8,550 nucleotides of DNA, from the NCBI GenBank assembly GCA_035527455.1, contig DATLAN010000695.1:1-8550 (forward strand), in the 5' to 3' direction. Source of the stretch: DATLAN01 sp035527455 (GTDB taxonomy: Bacteria; Planctomycetota; Planctomycetia; Pirellulales; Thermoguttaceae). The notes beneath the pieces were generated by a model. It did not search any database. It saw only the letters and a list, made by a program, of their open reading frames with translations, and had not been told where the DNA came from. Of this stretch, positions 1-8,550 are shown piece after piece (the first letter of the stretch is position 1; each line of letters opens with the position of its first letter). Both the position numbers and the translations under genes were made by a program.

Positions 1-46
1 GCTTGCGGCTTAGCAGCAACCACGTCCAGCAGGAAGAACGCTCCGC

Positions 47-1297
47 TCAATACCGCCGGTGCTTCCGCAGGATGGTCACGTACAGATCGTACTTCTTGTC
101 GATCGTCGTCGGCGGAAGCTGCATCTCGAACTCGACGTTGCCCGTGTCGACCCGCTTCTCCGTGAACATCTCGGCGTGCTGGATCTCCTTCTCCACCTGG
201 GCCTCACGCTCGCCTTCGAGCTCTTTCAAGACCACCTTCTCGATGATCCACTCGCCGTCGACGTGCTCCTGGATCGTCAACGGCACCGTGATCGGCTCGC
301 CCTTCTCGGTCTTGAAGTTCTGCAAGCGATAGCGGAACCGAGCGCGCTGGTGGCGGAACTGCGGCTTCGTGACGCCCTGCTTGCCGTCCATCGTGTGACG
401 CGGACAGGTCACTTCGTCGAAGACCGCCTTGGGACCCGCCTCCGGCTGCATCTCGAACCGCTCCACCTTCACGTCCTGGGCCACGCCCACGTACAAGTCC
501 AGCGGGGCAAACAGCGGCGTGTACTTCGCCCAGTCTTCGCCCAAGAACGCCTGGCTGCGGACCTCGTCGGCGTCGGAGGCCGGCTCCTTGATGAACAACC
601 GCACCTTCCCGTAAGGCAGCGGGAACTGGCCCATGCTGTTTTCCTTGTCGTTTTGCAGGCGGTAGTACATCCGCGTTCGCTTCTGGTCGACCGTCGCGTC
701 GAAGACGTAACGCTTCTGGATCGGCACCTCGGCGAACTTGGCGGCCAGCATCCGCTTGCGCTCGCCGTTGTTGAAGTAGCGGACCGTCGTCTTGCCCACG
801 CCCGGCTGCACCGTGCAACGGTCGAAACTCTCGCCCGAGGTGTTCGTGACCGTCTGGTAGACCTGCATCAGCAGCTTCTTCTCGTCGTTCTCGACGATCC
901 CCTGATAGCTCGGCTCCGTGGCCATGTTGCCGATCAGGTAGGAGATGCGGATCACCGCCGGCCCGGCCTTCTCGGCGCTGACCGCCCAGTACAGGGCGTT
1001 TTCGTTGGGCGGGTAGTTCGTGTTCAACACGTTCACCTCGCCGTCGGCCTGGATCACCCGGAAGACGATCGAGTCCTTGTCGATGGCGATGTTGGCCCAG
1101 GAAAAATCGACCTGGTTGCGGCCCTCCTGCAGGTTGACGGTCCGCTCCTCCTCGACCAGCGTGAAGCGTCCGTTCTGGATGTCGATCCGCACGGTCTCGC
1201 GTTCCGGCAGCGTGGTCAGCTTGATGCGGGCCTCGGCGGCGGCGCTGAGCACGACCGTCAACGCGGCGGCCAAAGCAAGTTTCGTGGCAGTTCTCAT
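47..1297 (-). CDS. Exported DUF4139-like protein, diverged paralogue (416 aa)
   Basis: Function is unknown. Residues 1-23 form a signal peptide: a short basic start, a hydrophobic alanine/leucine/valine stretch, and a likely cleavage site after Ala-Glu-Ala at 21-23. The mature protein is therefore probably periplasmic or surface-exposed. No transmembrane segment follows, and the chain looks beta-rich. Residues about 30-160 align by eye with the 505-residue protein encoded at 2133-3650: both share VDFSWAN/IQFSWAN (63-69 here), then an SIxFR segment, an Asn-Asp/Asn-Ala block, an IRI/EIRY strand and NxSGExxD near 152-159. That neighbour resembles DUF4139 proteins (MuiA-like). Here the Trp-x-Ala-Asp-Tyr-like core is replaced by EPSYQG (128-133). 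The start at 1297 is supported by AAGGA (1305-1309, minus strand) seven bases upstream. The gene is third in a probable minus-strand operon and may be cotranscribed despite the 144-base gap before it. Confidence 0.85.
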   Translation of the reverse strand: MRTATKLALAAALTVVLSAAAEARIKLTTLPERETVRIDIQNGRFTLVEEERTVNLQEGRNQVDFSWANIAIDKDSIVFRVIQADGEVNVLNTNYPPNENALYWAVSAEKAGPAVIRISYLIGNMATEPSYQGIVENDEKKLLMQVYQTVTNTSGESFDRCTVQPGVGKTTVRYFNNGERKRMLAAKFAEVPIQKRYVFDATVDQKRTRMYYRLQNDKENSMGQFPLPYGKVRLFIKEPASDADEVRSQAFLGEDWAKYTPLFAPLDLYVGVAQDVKVERFEMQPEAGPKAVFDEVTCPRHTMDGKQGVTKPQFRHQRARFRYRLQNFKTEKGEPITVPLTIQEHVDGEWIIEKVVLKELEGEREAQVEKEIQHAEMFTEKRVDTGNVEFEMQLPPTTIDKKYDLYVTILRKHRRY

Positions 1298-1304
1298 GTT
1301 CAGT

Positions 1305-1309
1305 TCCTT
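1305..1309 (-). promoter_or_regulatory. Shine-Dalgarno of the 416-aa gene
   Basis: On the minus strand AAGGA lies seven bases before the ATG at 1297-1295. It fixes the start directly ahead of the signal peptide. Confidence 0.7.
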
Positions 1310-1340
1310 TCACGCAATAAAGTGGTGGTAACGTTTTCAT

Positions 1341-1419
1341 AAAGCCGCGACCGGCGGTCGCGCCAAGGGCGACCGCGCCAAACATCGCCATTACAGCGGC
1401 TCGCGTCGCCTGCATCCGT
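1341..1419 (-). repeat. Downstream copy of a short composite repeat, with nested palindromes
   Basis: On the minus strand, 1419-1391 matches the 3' end of the 505-residue gene (2161-2133) at 24 of 29 bases, including the terminal TAA. All five differences are transitions. Both copies are followed by a GCGGTCGC-type palindrome. In this copy there are two overlapping stems: 1354-1361 with 1369-1376 (8 bp, 7-base loop), and 1346-1352 with 1356-1362 (7 bp, 3-base loop). Read in frame, the matching part would encode the same kind of tail (GCRRREPL, stop) but has no gene body attached. It lies between the orphan gene and the 416-residue gene. It may be a dispersed intergenic repeat or the scar of a duplication. 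There is no T tract after the stems on either strand, so it is not a typical intrinsic terminator. Confidence 0.65.
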
Positions 1420-1441
1420 CTTGTTGTGCGGGCATCACTTG

Positions 1442-2062
1442 CTACTCGTACAACGTATACGCATAGATCGCTTTCTGGCTCAAAAGGCTCAGGGTACCGT
1501 CCTTCCCTACGTTGATTTCAAAACGAATGCAGTAGTCGATATCCTTGTTGACGCTGGCCGTGCCCCTCACGTTCCAGCCAACATCTGTTCCAGATACGAC
1601 AAGGTCCCAGTTCTTGGGATCCTGTTTCTTGTACGTCTTAATAATACTCACTTTCAGCGGCATCCGGGTTCGCAAATCTCCGTTGACCAATTCAAAGAAT
1701 GCCATACACTTCGAGAGAGCTGCTACTTCGTTATCGACTGGCTCCTTGAGGCTCGAAAGGAACCTCGAAGCGTCTTCGTAGGAAGTGATGGAAAACGTAT
1801 CGTCCTTCGACACAGCGAGAAGGGGTTTCTCTTCGAGAATGTTTGCCGGTGGATTCTTTGAATGCCATTTCGTCTGGACTACATAGAACTTGTAATCTTT
1901 GCATAACTCCGAGACGCTCGCGGAGACAACCTTCTCTCCTTCAACCCTGACAAACTTCTCCCCAAAGGCCTTCTTCGCAACGGACTGCACGTCACCAGCA
2001 GTCGCGGCGCCACACGTTCCGACGACTGCCAGGAGGGCCCCAATACACGAGGTAATTCTCAT
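1442..2062 (-). CDS. Exported protein of unknown function (206 aa), low GC
   Basis: I do not recognise this protein. Residues 1-22 look like a signal peptide, with a hydrophobic core and probable cleavage after Ala-Thr-Ala at 20-22, so it is likely exported. The mature part is about 184 residues, mixed charged and hydrophobic, with no further membrane segment. It has three cysteines outside the leader (54, 119, 178), an odd number, and no catalytic motif I can name. The start at 2062 is backed by AAGGAG (2069-2074, minus strand) six bases upstream. Base composition differs from the neighbours: two sampled 60-base lines (1501 and 1621) are about 48% and 45% GC, against about 55% at 2221. It sits 70 bases after the 505-residue gene and is bracketed by two copies of a short repeat, which suggests later insertion into a two-gene operon. 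It is probably cotranscribed with its neighbours. Confidence 0.75.
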   Translation of the reverse strand: MRITSCIGALLAVVGTCGAATAGDVQSVAKKAFGEKFVRVEGEKVVSASVSELCKDYKFYVVQTKWHSKNPPANILEEKPLLAVSKDDTFSITSYEDASRFLSSLKEPVDNEVAALSKCMAFFELVNGDLRTRMPLKVSIIKTYKKQDPKNWDLVVSGTDVGWNVRGTASVNKDIDYCIRFEINVGKDGTLSLLSQKAIYAYTLYE

Positions 2063-2068
2063 GAATGA

Positions 2069-2074
2069 CTCCTT
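2069..2074 (-). promoter_or_regulatory. Shine-Dalgarno of the 206-aa gene
   Basis: AAGGAG on the minus strand, six bases before the ATG at 2062-2060. This is strong evidence that the low-GC orphan is really translated. Confidence 0.7.
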
Positions 2075-2107
2075 GCTGCGTTCCTCGCGACACCTTGATG
2101 GATGCGG

Positions 2108-2161
2108 CGCGGTCAGCGACCGCGGCTTTGTGTTATAACGGCTCGCGCCGCTTGTATCCGT
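2108..2161 (-). repeat. Upstream copy of the composite repeat, overlapping a stop codon
   Basis: This is the partner of the repeat at 1341-1419. Its 29-base matching part (2161-2133 on the minus strand) encodes the last eight residues and the TAA of the 505-residue protein. Nine bases after the stop comes a perfect hairpin: 2108-2114 pairs with 2118-2124 (7 bp, 3-base loop). The order is the same as in the other copy: coding-like block, TAA, then palindrome. The stem may protect the 3' end of the message or cause weak termination, but no T run follows it. Confidence 0.6.
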
Positions 2162-3650
2162 TGAGTTCCGGCGGGACCTTGCGGCGCTTGTATGTTACCG
2201 AGTAGCGCACGAACCGCTTGTCGCCGGGCTTCAAGTCCAAAAAGTATTTCACGTGGTTCTGATCGACCCGCTCCTTGCGGCCGGCCACCTCGTGCAAGTC
2301 GACGTAGGCACCCGGCCCGTTGCTGGTCCAGTCTTTCGGCTGGGCGTCTTCGGACCAGAGGACCACGTTGGCGTCGAAGCGCCGCTCGAGTTCCGTCTTG
2401 GCCTCGACCGGTTTGCCGGAGACGATCTCTTCCTCGTAATAGAACGTCTCGTCGTAGTCGATCAGGTCGTAGTACCACATCCAGGTGTCATCCAGCCGCC
2501 GCCGAGTCTGCCGGGCGACGATGTTGGTGATCTGCTGATCTTTCAGCCGGCGGATGATGGTGATGTCGCTGTCCGCTCCGACGTTCACCTCGACGCGATC
2601 GCCGATGGGCACGTACTTGGTCGCCGTGCCGCCGACGTAGGCGAGGTCCTTGTTGCGGTACTCGGAGAAGAGCCGCACCATCCCGTCCGGCAGGGGTGAA
2701 AGCCCCAAGTTCTCCATCGCCGGCAGATCCTTTTCGTTGCCGTTATCATCGAGCAATTTGAGGTTCTTGAAGCGATAATACTTCGTGAACTGCACGCCCC
2801 CGTCCCGATCGGTCAGCTTATAGAAGCACTCCAGCGGCACCTCGCCGACCTTCATCGAGACCAGCCGCTTGGGTTCCTGGTCCTGGATATCCTCGCGACC
2901 TTCGATCGTGAAAAGAAAATACTCGGAAAGGCCCTGCTTGACGACGTCTTTTCTCTTCTCGGCATCGACGACGAGGCCGCCTAGATTCAGCTTGCCGTTT
3001 CTGGCGTAGTCGTCGTAAGTGCCGACGCTCCGGCGCAACTGCTCGCCCATGGCTTCCTTGACGTCTTTGTCCGCGTCACGAAAAGTGGTGCCTGGTGCGG
3101 GCCGCTGGGCCAGATCGGCGATCTTCTCGACCAGGTTGATATTGCCCACGACCAGCCGCGTTTGGGCGTTGTCGTAGAGTTCGCCGGAGTTGTTGAACAC
3201 GCGGACGTAGCCGGTCAAGTTCAGTTCGGTTTCATCCTCGTTGGCGATGCCCACGTAGTCGGCGGCCCAGGTGATCCCGCTGGTGAAGTAGCGGATTTCG
3301 ACGGGAATCTTCCCGGCCATTTGGCTTTGGATGTTCCACTGAAGCGCGTCGTTGCGCCCGGCGGGAAAGGTGGTATCGATCAGGTCGACCTTATCCGCCT
3401 GGTCGAGGATGCGAAAATCGATGCTGGTCGGATCGATCAGCGTGTTCGCCCAGGAGAATTGAATGCGGTTGACGCCCCGTTTGACGGTCAGAAGCCGGTG
3501 CTCGCGGACCATCGTGATGTCTTCGGAGTTGTAGATCGTCAGTTGCGTGGCCTCGCGGCGTGGGATGGTGACCAGGTCGACGGCGGCCGGCGTCCAAGCG
3601 GTCTGGCCGAGCACCAGCAGTGCCGCTACGGCACAAACGAGCCTATTCAT
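2133..3650 (-). CDS. Exported DUF4139-like protein (505 aa)
   Basis: Biochemical role unknown. From Met at 3650 the first 23 residues form a signal peptide with probable cleavage after Pro-Ala-Ala at 21-23, so the protein is exported. Residues 115-170 read like the start of a DUF4139 domain: a beta strand, then TSGITWAADYVG (123-134), EDETELNLTG (138-147), a VFNNSGELYDNA run (151-162) and LVVGNIN (166-172). The rest (about 235-490) is beta-rich and ends in a strand with YSVTYKRR. Unlike classical MuiA-type proteins I see no long coiled coil before the domain; residues 24-115 are beta-like. The frame stays open upstream to 3866, but that extension is not signal-like, whereas the chosen start has AAGGA eight bases upstream and exposes the signal peptide. 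It is first in a probable minus-strand operon with its diverged paralogue at 47-1297. The last eight residues lie in a repeated block. Confidence 0.85.
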   Translation of the reverse strand: MNRLVCAVAALLVLGQTAWTPAAVDLVTIPRREATQLTIYNSEDITMVREHRLLTVKRGVNRIQFSWANTLIDPTSIDFRILDQADKVDLIDTTFPAGRNDALQWNIQSQMAGKIPVEIRYFTSGITWAADYVGIANEDETELNLTGYVRVFNNSGELYDNAQTRLVVGNINLVEKIADLAQRPAPGTTFRDADKDVKEAMGEQLRRSVGTYDDYARNGKLNLGGLVVDAEKRKDVVKQGLSEYFLFTIEGREDIQDQEPKRLVSMKVGEVPLECFYKLTDRDGGVQFTKYYRFKNLKLLDDNGNEKDLPAMENLGLSPLPDGMVRLFSEYRNKDLAYVGGTATKYVPIGDRVEVNVGADSDITIIRRLKDQQITNIVARQTRRRLDDTWMWYYDLIDYDETFYYEEEIVSGKPVEAKTELERRFDANVVLWSEDAQPKDWTSNGPGAYVDLHEVAGRKERVDQNHVKYFLDLKPGDKRFVRYSVTYKRRKVPPELNGYKRREPL

Positions 3651-3658
3651 GCGAGAGT

Positions 3659-3663
3659 TCCTT
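3659..3663 (-). promoter_or_regulatory. Shine-Dalgarno that decides the start of the 505-aa gene
   Basis: AAGGA on the minus strand lies eight bases upstream of the ATG at 3650-3648. It favours this start over the ATG at 3866, 72 codons further upstream. Confidence 0.7.
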
Positions 3664-3859
3664 GCTTTCGTGCTTGTTTCGTGATGGGACTGCGACGATC
3701 CAGTAAAACATACGGCATCCCCAACGGCCGACACTTCTTCAGACGACCCAGCGGCCCAAGAAGTTTCCTGCTCAAATGGTCGGCAAGGTGTATCGAACGA
3801 CCGGTCGAGAAACGAAGAGGGACGGCAGCCTGGCCGCAGCCACAACTGACGGGGGGGAT

Positions 3860-3914
3860 CTGCCATTATGGCAGGGTGCCGATCTCTTGAATTCGGACCG
3901 TGTCAAAATGGCAG
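3860..3914. promoter_or_regulatory. Candidate operator: inverted repeat plus a third half-site
   Basis: CTGCCAT (3860-3866) and ATGGCAG (3868-3874) form a perfect 7-base inverted repeat around one base. ATGGCAG occurs again at 3908-3914, 40 bases after the second arm in the same orientation. On the minus strand the dyad centre contains CATAAT, a -10-like hexamer, but the matching -35 position is poor. The placement in a divergent control region fits a repressor site. No regulator can be named. Confidence 0.35.
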
Positions 3915-3973
3915 GCGGCGGATGGATTGCCGCTGGTCCGTCGAGGAATCTGTGGAAATGTATTGCTACAAGC

Positions 3974-3985
3974 TGTTTGTAAACA
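3974..3985. promoter_or_regulatory. TGTTT-N2-AAACA dyad upstream of dnaK
   Basis: Perfect 5-base arms (3974-3978 and 3981-3985) lie about 180 bases before the dnaK start, in an AT-richer patch. It could be a protein binding site, but it is short enough to arise by chance. Confidence 0.2.
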
Positions 3986-4031
3986 ACATGTTACGCGATC
4001 CATCTCTTCCAGGAAGACGGATCGGCACGCC

Positions 4032-4063
4032 CTTTGCAAAGAAGACTCCTGGTTTATTACATT
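4032..4063 (+). promoter_or_regulatory. Weak sigma-70-like promoter candidate for dnaK
   Basis: TTGCAA (4034-4039) resembles a -35 box, and 18 bases later TACATT (4058-4063) matches four of six -10 positions. The -35 lies inside a perfect 10-base palindrome, CTTTGCAAAG (4032-4041). The predicted 5' leader would be about 90 bases. The match is weak and planctomycete promoter consensus is not well known to me. Confidence 0.25.
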
Positions 4064-4149
4064 AACAATCGAAGGCAGAATCCCTGCTTTGACCGAACGG
4101 CTAGGCAACCTGCCGGCACGGTCACTGTGCGACAAGAAGCGGATCAGAA

Positions 4150-4155
4150 AAGGAG
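4150..4155 (+). promoter_or_regulatory. Shine-Dalgarno of dnaK
   Basis: AAGGAG, six bases before the ATG at 4162. It confirms the start used for DnaK. Confidence 0.75.
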
Positions 4156-4161
4156 CATCTC

Positions 4162-6075
<1,914 letters not shown>

Positions 6076-6089
6076 GACTGGATGGGCTG

Positions 6090-6171
6090 TGGGTGGCACG
6101 ATCCCAAGCGCAGCGAAGGGCGTGGCGTGTGTTGTCAACGCCCTTCGCCGCGATTGGGGACGTGCCGCCCA
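6090..6171 (+). repeat. Long imperfect inverted repeat (34-base arms) between dnaK and clpB
   Basis: Arm 6090-6123 pairs with arm 6138-6171 at 29 of 34 positions around a 14-base loop. The innermost 11 base pairs (GCGAAGGGCGT with its complement) are perfect. It starts 14 bases after the dnaK stop. No T tract follows, so it is not a standard intrinsic terminator, but as RNA it would form a strong hairpin able to stabilise the dnaK message or reduce read-through into clpB. A related fragment lies at 6215-6235. The form suggests a dispersed REP- or MITE-like element; from memory, similar GGCACGATCCCAAGCG-type sequences recur in planctomycete genomes, which I could not check. Confidence 0.75.
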
Positions 6172-6188
6172 ATCGTTCATGAGTCGTC

Positions 6189-6235
6189 GTGCCGTTCTCG
6201 GGTACGAATGCCCAGGGCACACGATCCCAAGCGAA
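6189..6235 (+). repeat. Partial further repeat copy with its own dyad
   Basis: GGCAC then, after two extra bases, GATCCCAAGCG (6216-6232) repeats the outer part of the left arm at 6095-6110. Just upstream, GTGCC (6189-6193) can pair with GGCAC (6216-6220), forming another hairpin over about 32 bases. It looks like a decayed or partial copy of the same element family, next to the complete hairpin. Confidence 0.5.
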
Positions 6236-6304
6236 ACCCCTCATCCAGCCATGTCTTAGTGTATGCGCCGGCAGCAACCGCGCGCCACTTGGAACACGAG
6301 AAAG

Positions 6305-6309
6305 AGGAG
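6305..6309 (+). promoter_or_regulatory. Shine-Dalgarno of clpB
   Basis: AGGAG, seven bases before the ATG at 6317. It fixes the start of ClpB, whose sequence begins as ClpB N-domains do. Confidence 0.75.
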
Positions 6310-6316
6310 CCCACCG

Positions 6317-8550
<2,234 letters not shown>

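Larger units (their letters stand above)
3651..4161. other. Divergent intergenic region between the exported-protein operon and dnaK
   Basis: This 511-base stretch must hold the promoters for both the minus-strand operon and dnaK. I find no credible gene in it: the short open frames here lack ribosome binding sites and recognisable products. It contains a run of seven G (3851-3857), a perfect 10-base palindrome (3798-3807), an inverted repeat with an extra half-site (3860-3914), a TGTTT/AAACA dyad (3974-3985) and a weak promoter-like pair (4034-4063). The dnaK-proximal part is richer in A and T than the coding regions. I see no TTAGCACTC/GAGTGCTAA (CIRCE) element. Confidence 0.6.

Noticed and set aside
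59..1342. 427-codon plus-strand frame opposite the 416-aa exported gene
   Set aside because: The minus-strand gene has a signal peptide, a Shine-Dalgarno site and a paralogue; this frame is Leu/Arg/Val-rich with none of these.
1391..1420. Remnant 3' end of a deleted third DUF4139-like gene (pseudogene)
   Set aside because: Only about nine codons match and the similarity is shared with a following palindrome, so a repeat is the simpler reading. A gene scar is not excluded.
3651..3866. N-terminal extension of the 505-aa protein to an upstream ATG
   Set aside because: The extension is not conserved-looking and would bury the signal peptide; the start at 3650 has a proper Shine-Dalgarno site.
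3878..3906. TTGACA on the minus strand (3906-3901) as promoter of the exported operon
   Set aside because: A perfect -35 hexamer, but no -10-like sequence at 16-18 bases; the only CATAAT lies about 30 bases away.
3886..3913. CTTGAA as a sigma-32-type -35 box upstream of dnaK
   Set aside because: No CCCCAT-like -10 element follows at the right spacing, and it is about 270 bases from the start codon.

Overview
The window looks like a chromosomal segment of a GC-rich bacterium, most probably a planctomycete of the Pirellula/Rhodopirellula kind. This rests on my memory of DnaK sequence style in that group, on the paired secreted DUF4139-like proteins, and on long GC-rich palindromic repeats between genes. 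It is an inference; no database was searched.

Left half, minus strand (47-3650): three genes for exported proteins run in the same direction. In transcription order they are a 505-residue DUF4139-like protein (3650-2133), a 206-residue orphan with visibly lower GC (2062-1442), and a 416-residue diverged paralogue of the first (1297-47). Each has an N-terminal signal peptide and a good Shine-Dalgarno sequence (AAGGA or AAGGAG). The orphan is bracketed by two direct copies of a short repeat. The upstream copy forms the last codons and stop of the 505-residue gene. Bases 1-46 hold nothing I can assign.

Middle (3651-4161): a 511-base divergent intergenic region with no convincing gene. It contains several short palindromes, one with a repeated half-site, and a weak sigma-70-like promoter. 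I see no CIRCE operator.

Right half, plus strand (4162-8550): a complete dnaK (637 aa) is followed 241 bases later by clpB, which runs off the window after 744 codons. DnaK holds unfolded chains and ClpB, with DnaK, extracts and refolds aggregated protein, so the pair is a functional disaggregation module. No grpE, dnaJ or hrcA is present here. The gap between the two genes is filled by a 34-base-arm imperfect inverted repeat and by partial related sequence, resembling a dispersed REP/MITE-like element.

I do not see a demonstrable new biological system. The parts most worth a second look are the repeat-flanked orphan gene, the diverged DUF4139-like pair around it, and the large hairpin between dnaK and clpB.
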